Positions 49,814-58,004 of a DNA stretch of 64,000 nucleotides are shown here, one piece after another. The notes below the pieces were generated by a model. It did not search any database and was not told where the DNA came from. It worked only from the letters and a program-made list of their open reading frames with translations. Origin of the DNA: Ga0077527 sp964433345 (GTDB lineage Bacteria; Pseudomonadota; Gammaproteobacteria; Burkholderiales; SG8-41). The position numbers were made by a program, and so were the translations under genes. The DNA is taken from contig CAYSQJ010000003.1 of assembly GCA_964433345.1 (NCBI GenBank), positions 124,001 to 188,000 on the forward strand, read 5' to 3'. Every line of letters starts with the position of its first letter. Positions within the stretch are counted from its first letter, which is position 1.

Positions 49814-52024
49814 TCAGACCAGCGTCAGCCCCTGCTTCGACAACGGCAGGCTGCGCACCGGCTTGCCGGTCGCGGCATGGATGGCATTGAGGATCGCCGG
49901 CACCACGACGCAGATCGTCGGTTCGCCGACACCGCCCCAGAAGTCGCCGGTCACCGGCAGAATCACTTCGACCTTGGGCATTTCGGCGATTTTCATGACG
50001 CGGAAATTGTGGAAGTTGGTTTCCACGATGCGTCCGTTGGCCACCGAGATCTCGCTCTGCAGCGTGGTCATGCCGTAGGCCACCGAGCCCTCGATCTGCG
50101 CCGCCGTCTGGTCCGGATTGACCACGTTGCCGCAATCGAGCGCGAACACGCAGCGATGCACCTTCACTTCGCCCTTGGCGCTGACCGAAACCTCGGCCAC
50201 CGCGGCGGAATAGCTGCCGTAACCCATGAACTGGGCAATGCCGCGGAATACGCCTTTCGGCAGCGGCTTGCCCCAGCCGGCCTTCTCGGCGGCGGCATTG
50301 AGCACACCCAGATGCTTCGGGCGTTCGCTCATCAGCGCGCGGCGGAACTCCAGCGGATCCCTGCCGGCCAGCCGCGCCACCTCGTCCATGAAACACTCGA
50401 GGAAGATGCCGTTCTGGTTGGTATTGACGCCACGCCACGGACCCACCGGCAGGTGAGTGTTGCGCATGGCGTATTCAGTGCGCAGGTTGGCGTGGGTGTA
50501 GCCGATCTGGGCATCGCCCTGCAGCGTCGGCCACAGGCCCTGCAGCTGGCGCCGGTCCTTGCCGTCCTTGATCGCCGCCGGATTGGCAAAGGCGTTGATC
50601 GACTGGCCGGACACGCGGATGTGCAGGCCGGTCAGGTTACCCTTGGCGTCGACACCCGCGGTCATTCGCGCCTGGGCAATGGGCCGGTAGAAATCATGAG
50701 CCTGGTCTTCCTCGCGGCTCCACACCATTTTCACCGGCTGGCCGGGGAAAGCCTTGGCAATCGCGACACCCTGGCGCACCACGTCCTGGTTGCCGATGCG
50801 GCGGCCGAAGCCGCCACCCAGATCCATGACATAGACCTCGCACTTGTCGAGCGGCAGCCCTGACGAGGAGGACAGCGCGGCGAGCGAAGCCTCGGCATTC
50901 TGGGTCGGAATCCAGATTTCGGCCCTGTCCGGCGACAGTTTCACCGTGCAGTTCATCGGCTCCATCGTGGTGTGCGAGGTGAAGGGCACGCTGTAGACGG
51001 CCTCGATCTTCTTCGCCGAGGCGGCAATCGCCTTCGGCGCGTCGCCGGTGTCGATGTCGGCAAAGGCGTCGCTCGAGGTCAACCCCGATTCCAGGTGTTT
51101 CGCGATCGAGGCACTGTTGACCTTGGCATGAGGACCTTCATCCCAGACGATGGGCAGCGCGTCGAGCGCCTTCTTCGCCCGCCACCAGGTATCGGCCACC
51201 ACCGCGACGGTGCTGTCGTTGATTTTCAGCACCCGCTTTACGCCAGGCATGCCCATGATCTTCGATTCGTCAAAACTCAGCAGCTTGCCACCATAGACCG
51301 GACAGGCCTTGACGGTCGCGTGCAGCATGCCGGGCATTTTCAGATCAATGGCGTAGACCTTGGCACCGTTGAGCTTGTCGGCGGTATCCAGGCGGCGCAG
51401 ACCCTTGCCGGCGATTTTCCAGTCCTTGACCGGTTTGAGCTGGATGCTTTTCGGATCGGGCGGCGCAAGTTTCGCTGCCGCGGTCGCAACCTTGCCGTAG
51501 CTGGTACTGCGGCCGGAGCCGGCGTGGGTAATCACGCCGCTGGCAACGCGGAGCTCGCCGACCGGCACGCCCCATTCATTGGCTGCCGCCTGCAGCAGCA
51601 GCATGCGCGCCGCCGCACCGCCGCGCCGCACGTAGTCCTGCGATTCGCGGATACCGCGGCTGCCTGCAGTCGACATCACGCCCCAGGCACGCTTGCGTGC
51701 AAGGTTCTGGCCGGCGGTTATTTTCTCAGTCGTGACTTTTTTCCAGTCGCATTCCAGTTCCTCTGCCACCAGCTGGGCAAGACCGGTCAGCGTGCCCTGG
51801 CCCATTTCGGCCCGGGCAATGCGGATCACGCAGGTATCGTCGGGCTTCACCACCACCCAGATGTTGACCTCGGCATCCGCCGCAGCACCCTGTGCAGCGG
51901 CGCTGCCGATTCCGAAAGGCAGGTGGAATCCCAGCACGAGGCCGGTGCCGGCTGCCGCGCTGCCAACGAGAAACTTGCGACGGGAAACTTTCGGAGCTTG
52001 TCCGGGATTCATAAGGTCATTCAT
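49814..52024 (-). CDS. Molybdopterin-binding large subunit, IorB/xanthine dehydrogenase family
   Basis: A 736-residue periplasmic molybdenum hydroxylase subunit. The chosen ATG (MNDLMNPGQAPKVSRRKFLVGSAAAGTGLVLG) exposes a twin-arginine signal, SRRKFLVG. The architecture is the IorB type, with the two aldehyde-oxidase/xanthine-dehydrogenase cofactor-binding regions in the middle and end, including GGGFGRRIG and a C-terminal glutamate in VGEPTICVVVPAILNAIHAATG. The family covers isoquinoline, nicotinate and aldehyde oxidation. Substrate here is unknown. It is downstream of the small Fe-S subunit and upstream of soxX on the same strand. Confidence 0.9.
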   Translation of the reverse strand: MNDLMNPGQAPKVSRRKFLVGSAAAGTGLVLGFHLPFGIGSAAAQGAAADAEVNIWVVVKPDDTCVIRIARAEMGQGTLTGLAQLVAEELECDWKKVTTEKITAGQNLARKRAWGVMSTAGSRGIRESQDYVRRGGAAARMLLLQAAANEWGVPVGELRVASGVITHAGSGRSTSYGKVATAAAKLAPPDPKSIQLKPVKDWKIAGKGLRRLDTADKLNGAKVYAIDLKMPGMLHATVKACPVYGGKLLSFDESKIMGMPGVKRVLKINDSTVAVVADTWWRAKKALDALPIVWDEGPHAKVNSASIAKHLESGLTSSDAFADIDTGDAPKAIAASAKKIEAVYSVPFTSHTTMEPMNCTVKLSPDRAEIWIPTQNAEASLAALSSSSGLPLDKCEVYVMDLGGGFGRRIGNQDVVRQGVAIAKAFPGQPVKMVWSREEDQAHDFYRPIAQARMTAGVDAKGNLTGLHIRVSGQSINAFANPAAIKDGKDRRQLQGLWPTLQGDAQIGYTHANLRTEYAMRNTHLPVGPWRGVNTNQNGIFLECFMDEVARLAGRDPLEFRRALMSERPKHLGVLNAAAEKAGWGKPLPKGVFRGIAQFMGYGSYSAAVAEVSVSAKGEVKVHRCVFALDCGNVVNPDQTAAQIEGSVAYGMTTLQSEISVANGRIVETNFHNFRVMKIAEMPKVEVILPVTGDFWGGVGEPTICVVVPAILNAIHAATGKPVRSLPLSKQGLTLV

Positions 52025-52040
52025 GTCGTCTCTCCCCGGC

Positions 52041-52535
52041 TCAGGCGTTCTGTTGATCGGCAACCGGCATATCGACGGCAGCAACTTTGCCGCCGGCAGC
52101 CATGTGAACCGCAGCGCGAATGCGGTGGTAAGTGCCGCAGCGGCAGATATTGGTCATTGCTTCGTCGATGTCCTTGTCCGTGGGCTTCGGCTTTTTCGCC
52201 AGCAACGCCGCGGCCGCCATGATCTGGCCCGACTGGCAATAGCCGCACTGCGGCACGTCGATCGCCGCCCAGGCCTTCTGTACCGGATGCGAGCCGTCCT
52301 TCGACAGGCCCTCGATGGTGGTGATGCGGTCGCCCGGCTTGAGTGCCGAGACCGGCAACGCGCAGGAGCGCACGACTTCACCGTTAAGATGAATCGAGCA
52401 GGCACCGCACTGCGCCACGCCGCATCCGTACTTGGTACCGGTCAGTCCGACCTGTTCGCGGATTGCCCATAACAGCGGGGTATCGGCCTCGACGTTGACC
52501 TCGTAATTGCGGCCATTGATGTTCAGTTGCGCCAT
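52041..52535 (-). CDS. 2Fe-2S small subunit, IorA family
   Basis: A 164-residue iron-sulfur subunit. The plant-type 2Fe-2S cluster cysteines are in KYGCGVAQCGACSIHLNG (CxxxxCxxC, then a fourth Cys at RSCALP). The second, helical cluster has CGYCQSGQIM and CRCGTYHRIR. It lacks a twin-arginine signal, so it is expected to travel to the periplasm with its signal-bearing partner. It is the first gene of the leftward unit that ends with the DUF1080 protein. Between it and mtgA lies a 260-base promoter region. Confidence 0.93.
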   Translation of the reverse strand: MAQLNINGRNYEVNVEADTPLLWAIREQVGLTGTKYGCGVAQCGACSIHLNGEVVRSCALPVSALKPGDRITTIEGLSKDGSHPVQKAWAAIDVPQCGYCQSGQIMAAAALLAKKPKPTDKDIDEAMTNICRCGTYHRIRAAVHMAAGGKVAAVDMPVADQQNA

Positions 52536-52795
52536 GACTGCTCCTCAGCGGGTTGTTGAATAACGGCATTGCAGGCCGTGCCGGACTGCGCGCGGCGGCT
52601 GGCTGAATTCCCCGGATGAGTCTTGTGGCCTGCGGTCGATCGCCGCATGGGCGCGCAAAGGAATGCGCGAACGGCAGATTATGCCGCCCCATGGCCACGG
52701 TCAACAGGAACCGTGTTTACGGCGGCACCGTCCACAACAAACGCAGCAGGAATGTGCCGCGGCGCACCAGGAAGGCGGGCTGTCCGGGCGCTGTC
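52536..52795. other. Promoter region between mtgA and the hydroxylase operon
   Basis: A 260-base spacer downstream of mtgA and upstream of the leftward hydroxylase/Sox-like unit. No gene is supported. No clear -35/-10 pair or operator was found; the sequence is GC-rich and lacks the AT motif. The leftward unit must be controlled from here because all its genes are closely spaced. Confidence 0.45.
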
Positions 52796-53491
52796 TCAGG
52801 GCAGCTGCGCGCCGTTCATCCGGGCGAGAATGGTCTGGGTGCGGCGTTGCAGGTAGCCGGTGTTGCTGCCGGGACCGTAGCGGCGCGGACTCGGCACCAC
52901 CGCGGCAAGACGTGCCGCCTGCTCCGGGGACAACGCGGCCGCGGTTGTCCCGTAGTGGTAACGCGCCGCAGCCTCGGCACCGAACACACCATCGCCCCAT
53001 TCGATGACATTGAGATAGATCTCGAGTATCCGCCGCTTGCTCATCACGGTTTCGAGCATCACCGCGACCACCGCCTCCTGCGCCTTGCGCCACCAGGCCC
53101 GCTCCCCGGAGAAGAACAGGTTTTTTGCCAGCTGCTGGGTAATCGTCGAACCGCCGGCGACGATTTCGCCCTCGCGCAGGTTCTTTTCGTAGGCTTTCTG
53201 GATGCCGTCCCAGTCGAAACCGTTGTGAGTCGCGAATTTCGCGTCCTCGGCGGCCACCACTGCCCGCTTCAGGTGCACCGAAATCCGCTGGTAGGGCACC
53301 CACTGGTGGCGCAGCCGCGCCCGCGGATCATCCTCCCGCAGGATTTCGAGGCGCGCACGCATGAAAGCCGTGGACTCCGGGTTATTGCCGCTCCAATACC
53401 AGACATGCACCAGGAACCAGAACTGCAGTGCGGTCAACACGATCAGCGCCAGCAGGATGATGCGCCAGGTCCAGCGCAGCAGGAATCTCAT
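52796..53491 (-). CDS. mtgA: Monofunctional biosynthetic peptidoglycan transglycosylase
   Basis: A 231-residue inner-membrane glycosyltransferase (GT51) that polymerises lipid II. One N-terminal membrane span (IILLALIVLTALQFWFLVHVWYW). The GT51 motifs are AVVAAEDAKFATHNGFDW (catalytic glutamate), GGSTITQQLAKNLFF, KRRILEIYLNVIEWGDGVFGAEAAARYHY. No transpeptidase domain follows. Placed directly after aroE and tonB on the same strand, a typical proteobacterial arrangement. Length is normal for the family. Confidence 0.95.
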   Translation of the reverse strand: MRFLLRWTWRIILLALIVLTALQFWFLVHVWYWSGNNPESTAFMRARLEILREDDPRARLRHQWVPYQRISVHLKRAVVAAEDAKFATHNGFDWDGIQKAYEKNLREGEIVAGGSTITQQLAKNLFFSGERAWWRKAQEAVVAVMLETVMSKRRILEIYLNVIEWGDGVFGAEAAARYHYGTTAAALSPEQAARLAAVVPSPRRYGPGSNTGYLQRRTQTILARMNGAQLP

Positions 53492-53500
53492 GGGCAGGAA

Positions 53501-54328
53501 TCAGGCGTCGCCGCGCAGCTGCTCGATCACCGGCGCGGTCTGCGGCCTGATGCCGCGCCAGATGAAAAACGATTCGGCAGCCTGTTCGACCAGCATGCCC
53601 AGACCGTCGGCGCAGGCCGCGCCACGCGCCCGCGCGAATCCGAGGAAGGCCGTTTCACGGCCGTACATCATGTCGTAAGCCAGCGCGCCCGGCGCGAACA
53701 GGCCGTCGGGCAAGGGCGGCATCGTACCGTCGAGACCCGCCGCAGTGGCGTTGATCACCAGGTCGAACTGCAGGCCGGACAGGTCCGAGTACGGCCGCGC
53801 AGCCAGACCCTGTTCCGCGAACGCGGCGTAGCGCTGAAAGTGGCGCACCAAGGCCTCGGCACGGTCCGGCGTCCGGTTGGCCACGACCAGAGAGGCAGGC
53901 CGGCGCTCGAGCAGGGGCTGCAGCACGCCGTGGGATGCGCCGCCGGCACCCATCAGCAACACCCGGCGGCCGGCAATCGCGACGCCGAGATTGAACTCCA
54001 AATCGCTGACCAGGCCGATGCCGTCCGTGTTATAGCCCAGCAGCTCTCCGCCTTCGAACTTGATGGTGTTCACCGCTTCGGCAGCGAGCGCACCACCCTT
54101 GCAGCGGTCGACCAGATCCCAGGCCTCGCGCTTGAACGGCACCGTCACGTTCAGCCCATGTCCGCCTTCATGGAAAAACTCGCGCACCGTATGCTCGAAT
54201 CGGTCGAGGGGCGCGAGCAGGCGGTCATAGCGGATGTCCTGGCCGGTCTGGCGCGCGAAGGCAGCATGGATCAGCGGCGACTTGCTGTGGCTGACCGGGT
54301 TGCCGATCACTGCATAACGATCACTCAC
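53501..54328 (-). CDS. aroE: Shikimate dehydrogenase
   Basis: Converts 3-dehydroshikimate to shikimate with NADPH in aromatic amino acid synthesis. The 275-residue protein begins at a GTG ten bases after the tonB stop (VSDRYAVIGNPVSHSKSPLIHAAF). The substrate site has SHSKSP and NVTVPFK with the catalytic lysine, and EAVNTI, with the NADP motif GAGGASHGVL and NRTPDRAEAL. The final helix is as expected. The longer frame running upstream into tonB is an artefact. The tonB-aroE-mtgA arrangement suggests one operon. Confidence 0.95.
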   Translation of the reverse strand: MSDRYAVIGNPVSHSKSPLIHAAFARQTGQDIRYDRLLAPLDRFEHTVREFFHEGGHGLNVTVPFKREAWDLVDRCKGGALAAEAVNTIKFEGGELLGYNTDGIGLVSDLEFNLGVAIAGRRVLLMGAGGASHGVLQPLLERRPASLVVANRTPDRAEALVRHFQRYAAFAEQGLAARPYSDLSGLQFDLVINATAAGLDGTMPPLPDGLFAPGALAYDMMYGRETAFLGFARARGAACADGLGMLVEQAAESFFIWRGIRPQTAPVIEQLRGDA

Positions 54329-54338
54329 CGCGCCGGGC

Positions 54339-55349
54339 TCACTGGCTGACGAACTGGTCGGCCCGCGTGAAAGTCCAGGTGCGGGTGATGTGCAGGATAT
54401 CGGTGTCGCGGGCGATGTTTTCCGGGAAGGCGGCGTAGGGCGCCGCCAGCGTGACGATGCGCACCGTTGCCTCGTCGAGCAGCTTGCTGCCGGAAGAGCG
54501 GTCGATCTGCACCCGCTCCAGGCTGCCATTGGCCTTGATCGATACCGTCGCCACCAGGCTGCCGTAGATGCGCTGCTCGCGCGCCGCATGCGGATAGTTC
54601 AGTTCGCCGATGCGTTCGATCTTCTGCCGCCAGTCCTCGACATAGCGCGCAAAACGGTATTCCTGGGTGCGCGCCCCGACGAATTTGCGGCGCGGGCGCT
54701 CCTGGTAGGCGTTCCAGTCCTTGCTGATTTGTGCTTCCAGACGCGCGATGGCGAGGCTGCGCTGAACCAGATCGGTGGCGTTCACCGTCGGCGCCTTCTC
54801 ATTTGCCTGCGGCGACGGTTTGTCCGGGGTGCTGGCCACTTCGCTCTTCGCGCCCTTTTTGGTCAACAGCTCGCGGGCCTCCCGCTCCAGTTCCGCCACC
54901 CGCTTCTGCGCCAGCTGCAGTTCGGTGGTCTGGGTGTCGCGGGTCGTCGCCGGCAAGGGGCTTTTCGCGCGCTGCGGGGTGTCGGCATTGCCGCCGCCAT
55001 CAAGATTGTGCTGGGCCAGAGCATCGGCTTTCGCCGGCTTCGCCGGGGATTTCGCATTGACCAGCACCACCTCCAACGGCGCCGAGTTCTGCAACTGGCG
55101 CAGTTCGGGCACCGTGAACGTCAGCCCGAAAATGACAAAAGCGTGGAATAGCAGCGACACCGCGCCGGCCGCGCCGAACCGCGTGCGCACGGTCATCCGC
55201 GCATAACGGCGGTCGAAATCGGCAATACGCCGTTCCACTTCCGCAACGCGCGCGTCCAAGCGGTCCACCGCGCTCGCCCAGGAACCGCGGCGTGGATGTT
55301 TCGCACGACGCGGCAGGTCAAACACGCGGGCAATGGGCTTCGGACTCAT
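54339..55349 (-). CDS. tonB: TonB-like energy transducer
   Basis: A 336-residue protein. It starts with a 50-residue basic cytoplasmic segment, then a membrane span (FGAAGAVSLLFHAFVIFGLTFTV, about 57-80). A long periplasmic stretch rich in Ala, Lys and Pro and a coiled region (LQLAQKRVAELEREARELL) follow. The C-terminal TonB domain contains YPHAAREQRIYGSLVATVSIKANGSLERVQIDRSSGSKLLDEATVRIVTLAAPYAAFP. The YPxxA box is in NYPHAARE. It may start at a later ATG (MTVRTRF). ExbBD are not in this window. A perfect palindrome lies 44 bases upstream. Confidence 0.88.
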   Translation of the reverse strand: MSPKPIARVFDLPRRAKHPRRGSWASAVDRLDARVAEVERRIADFDRRYARMTVRTRFGAAGAVSLLFHAFVIFGLTFTVPELRQLQNSAPLEVVLVNAKSPAKPAKADALAQHNLDGGGNADTPQRAKSPLPATTRDTQTTELQLAQKRVAELEREARELLTKKGAKSEVASTPDKPSPQANEKAPTVNATDLVQRSLAIARLEAQISKDWNAYQERPRRKFVGARTQEYRFARYVEDWRQKIERIGELNYPHAAREQRIYGSLVATVSIKANGSLERVQIDRSSGSKLLDEATVRIVTLAAPYAAFPENIARDTDILHITRTWTFTRADQFVSQ

Positions 55350-55392
55350 GCCGCTATTCTAGACAAGGCCGGGGAAATGGCAATAAAAACTC

Positions 55393-55409
55393 TAATTATC
55401 AGATAATTA
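55393..55409. promoter_or_regulatory. 17-bp palindrome upstream of tonB
   Basis: TAATTATC-A-GATAATTA, perfect eight-base arms about one central base, 44 bases upstream of the tonB start on the minus strand. Its hexamers (ATTATC and GATAAT) are those of Fur boxes but face outward rather than inward, so a Fur box is not proven. Any regulator dimer could use it. Confidence 0.5.
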
Positions 55410-55465
55410 AGATTGTTGTTTAAAGTCGACTCTAGATTTTGACCTGGGGTTGGCATCCACTCACA

Positions 55466-57319
55466 TCAGAGCGTATCCAAGACTTTTCTGAATTCCAGTT
55501 CGACCCCCAGATCCAGCAAGTCAAGCGCACCGACCGCCAGTTCGACCCGCGCGCCAGGCAGGGCGTTCACCAGCGAGGGCACGCGCTGGACTATCGGCAC
55601 CGCGTCGAGCCGCACCAGATTTTCCCGGATCACCGTGCCGCTTACCGCCGCCAGTTGCTCCTGCTGCAACCAGCGCAGGCTCCAGTAGCGCTCCATGCCG
55701 CGCTGGAACTCGCCGTAGATTTCGTAGGCGGCCTCGAAATCGCGCATGGCCGCCAACAGCGCGCTGTCCTTGCCGGCGTATACCGGCGGTTCGCCGCGCA
55801 CCCGCGCGATCAGCTGGCGCTGGTTGACCAGGTCGGCATAGCGGCGCAGCGGCGATGTCGCCCACAGGTACTGCGCGACGCCCAGTCCGTCGTGCGGACC
55901 GGCTGCAGTGCTGGTGCGCACCTTGCCGCCGTTCTGCACGCGGTAGAGAGCCGGCTGGCCGGCGGCGTGCAATTCGCCGGCCCAGGTGCTGTTGGCGAGA
56001 ATCATCAGTTCGGCCACCGACTGGTCGATCGGGGTACCGCGGGGACGCCGGCCAATGGTCACCCGACCGCTGGCGTCCACCTGAAAGGTGAATTCGGGCC
56101 GGTCCTGCTGCGGGGGCGCATCACCCTTGCGCGCATGCAGCCGGCTGCCCGAGAACTGCCACAGCCAGGCCAGCGCCTCGCCCTGCGGATGGTCAATCGC
56201 GCCGCCGGCAGCCAGCACAGCGGCGTTGAACACCGGCTCCAGCGCATCGTGGCGCAGATTGCCGGCGATGCGCACGCGCTCGATGCGGGTCTCGTGGGAC
56301 AGGATCGAAAAATCCGCGGCAATATCGAAATAGATCGACAGCGCCGGGCATTCGCGCCCCGCCGCCAGCGTATAAGCCTCCACCGCGGCATCGGGCAGCA
56401 TCGTGATCTTGCCGCCGGGAAAATAAACCGTCGACAGGCGCTCGCGTGCCACCGCTTCCAGCGGCGTATCCGGCACGATGCCCAGCGCCGGCGCGGCAAT
56501 GTGGATACCGAGCCGGCGCGCGCCGCCGGGCAGCATCTGCAGCGAAAACGCATCGTCGATCTCGGTCGTTGCCGCGTCGTCGATGCTGTAGGCCTCGACT
56601 TCCGCCAGCTGCAGTCCTTCCGGCAGCGGTACCGGCGGCAACTCGGGGAATCCGGCGCCGCGCGGGAAGTGCTCGTGCAGGAAGCGGTTCAGGTGGTAAG
56701 CGTGGATGTCCGGCAGCGCCCCGCAACGTTCGAGCAGACGCACCGGCGTCAGCTTCGCCGCGGCGGCAGCCTCCTCCAGTGCCTTCCACTCGATGCCGTT
56801 CCTGTCCGGCTTGTAGAGCAGCTGGTCCAGCAGCGGCGTGAAGGCCCGGGGCAGTTTTTGCGCGGACAGTTCGGCCACATACGCCGCCTTGGCCTCGGCC
56901 TGCAGCCTCTTGCGTTCGACACTCGCCAGCGCCGCCTTCAGCGCTTCCTCGGGCGCCGCCCTGTAATGGCCGCGGCCCTTCTTGTAGAAATACATCGGCG
57001 CGCCGTGCAGGCGCATCAGCACCGCCGCCGATTCCACCGCCGACGGCACATGGCCGAAATATTCGGCGGCCAGTCCCTCGTAGCCGAACTCCTCCGCCCC
57101 GCAGCACTGCCACAGGAAATCGACATCGATGGCATCGGCCTCGCGCTGCGCCTCGGCCATGAACACGTTGTGGGCCGGCGATTCGAAACGCAGCAGTACA
57201 GCGGAAGACTTGACCTTGGAGCGCTTGCCATGGGGCGCTTCGACCTGCAGCGAAGTGTCGTTGTCGGCCATCACCAGGCCAACCTTGAATTCGCCGCTTT
57301 CTTCGTAAAAAACGTTCAT
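55466..57319 (-). CDS. RNB-domain exoribonuclease (RNase II-like)
   Basis: A 617-residue 3'-5' exoribonuclease. An N-terminal OB-fold/S1-like region begins MNVFYEESGEFKVGLVMADNDTSLQVEAPHGKRSKVKSSAVLL. The RNB catalytic core has YSIDDAATTEIDDAFSLQML, in which the aspartates bind magnesium, and later WATSPLRRYADLVNQRQL and WSLRWLQQEQLAAVSGTVI, all typical of the RNB family. It is shorter than E. coli RNase R and closer in size to RNase II (about 640). It is transcribed toward tonB; the AT-rich gap between carries the palindrome. Confidence 0.92.
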   Translation of the reverse strand: MNVFYEESGEFKVGLVMADNDTSLQVEAPHGKRSKVKSSAVLLRFESPAHNVFMAEAQREADAIDVDFLWQCCGAEEFGYEGLAAEYFGHVPSAVESAAVLMRLHGAPMYFYKKGRGHYRAAPEEALKAALASVERKRLQAEAKAAYVAELSAQKLPRAFTPLLDQLLYKPDRNGIEWKALEEAAAAAKLTPVRLLERCGALPDIHAYHLNRFLHEHFPRGAGFPELPPVPLPEGLQLAEVEAYSIDDAATTEIDDAFSLQMLPGGARRLGIHIAAPALGIVPDTPLEAVARERLSTVYFPGGKITMLPDAAVEAYTLAAGRECPALSIYFDIAADFSILSHETRIERVRIAGNLRHDALEPVFNAAVLAAGGAIDHPQGEALAWLWQFSGSRLHARKGDAPPQQDRPEFTFQVDASGRVTIGRRPRGTPIDQSVAELMILANSTWAGELHAAGQPALYRVQNGGKVRTSTAAGPHDGLGVAQYLWATSPLRRYADLVNQRQLIARVRGEPPVYAGKDSALLAAMRDFEAAYEIYGEFQRGMERYWSLRWLQQEQLAAVSGTVIRENLVRLDAVPIVQRVPSLVNALPGARVELAVGALDLLDLGVELEFRKVLDTL

Positions 57320-57330
57320 GTGTTTTTAAT

Positions 57331-57406
57331 TCCCCCTCGCCCCGCTTGCGGGGGAGGGTCGGTGTGAGGGGCTACCGGAAAACAGTGAGTGACAGCGGGT
57401 TTCCGG
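57331..57406. repeat. GC-hairpin repeat plus CCGGAAA/TTTCCGG pair
   Basis: In the rnb-esterase gap, CCCTCGCCCCGC faces GCGGGGGAGGG as a stem, and CCGGAAA (57375-57381) with TTTCCGG (57400-57406) forms a second pair. Hairpins of the first type, followed by GTGTGAGGGG, are very common dispersed elements in GC-rich proteobacteria. It may double as a terminator for the leftward esterase gene. Confidence 0.7.
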
Positions 57407-57427
57407 ACGTAAAAGCAGGGCCGCGAA

Positions 57428-58000
57428 TTATACGCGCCCGCGCTGCCAGAACCTGACGACGGTATCGAGGTAAGCGGAGAACCCGCGGAATCCGTGATCG
57501 CTGCCCGGCACGACGATCTGCTCGCAGCCGGCATAACGTTCGACGCCGGCGCGGTAATCCAGCACTTCGTCACCGGTGGCGGTGATCAGCAGATAACGCG
57601 AAGGCGTGATGGTTTCCACCTCCAGCGCACGCAGCCCGGCAATGTGCTGCGGGGTCAGCTCATAAGCCTCGCCGGTGTAGAGGTTTTTCTGCGGGCCGAG
57701 ATAGCCGGCAAGCAACTGATACGGCTTCACCGCAGGATTGACCAGCACCGCGCGCGCGCCGAAGCGCTCGACCAGCGCCGTCGCATAAAATCCGCCGAGC
57801 GAGGAACCCACCAGCGTCACGCCGCGCGGATCCTGCAGCGAGATGAGCGTCTCGAGCTGCTCCATCGCCTCGTTCGGCCGGTGCGACAGTTCGGGGCAGA
57901 CGTAGTGATCGGCCAGCCCCAGCTTTGCCATGTGTTCGCGCAGCAGGCCGGCCTTGTACGACAGCGCGGAGCTGTTGAAGCCGTGGATGTAAATCAGCAC
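57428..58000 (-). CDS. YqiA-like alpha/beta-hydrolase (esterase)
   Basis: A 190-residue esterase of the YqiA/YcfP type. The GTG start giving VLIYIHGFNSSALSYKAG was preferred because the family begins just ahead of the IHGFNSS oxyanion-hole motif; an upstream TTG five codons earlier is also possible. The nucleophile is the serine of VGSSLGGFYA. Asp is in ATGDEVLDY and His in SDHGF. Such small esterases act on palmitoyl-CoA or short esters in vitro; the physiological substrate is unknown. The amidase gene stops five bases upstream. Confidence 0.83.
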   Translation of the reverse strand: MLIYIHGFNSSALSYKAGLLREHMAKLGLADHYVCPELSHRPNEAMEQLETLISLQDPRGVTLVGSSLGGFYATALVERFGARAVLVNPAVKPYQLLAGYLGPQKNLYTGEAYELTPQHIAGLRALEVETITPSRYLLITATGDEVLDYRAGVERYAGCEQIVVPGSDHGFRGFSAYLDTVVRFWQRGRV

Positions 58001-58004
58001 TGTC

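Noticed and set aside
55385..55415. Classical Fur box upstream of tonB
   Set aside because: The GATAAT hexamers point outward instead of the GATAAT-N-ATTATC order, so it does not match the accepted Fur consensus.
55425..55436. GTCGACTCTAGA, identical to part of a common cloning polylinker
   Set aside because: Only 12 bases match and flanks do not continue into vector sequence; treated as chance.
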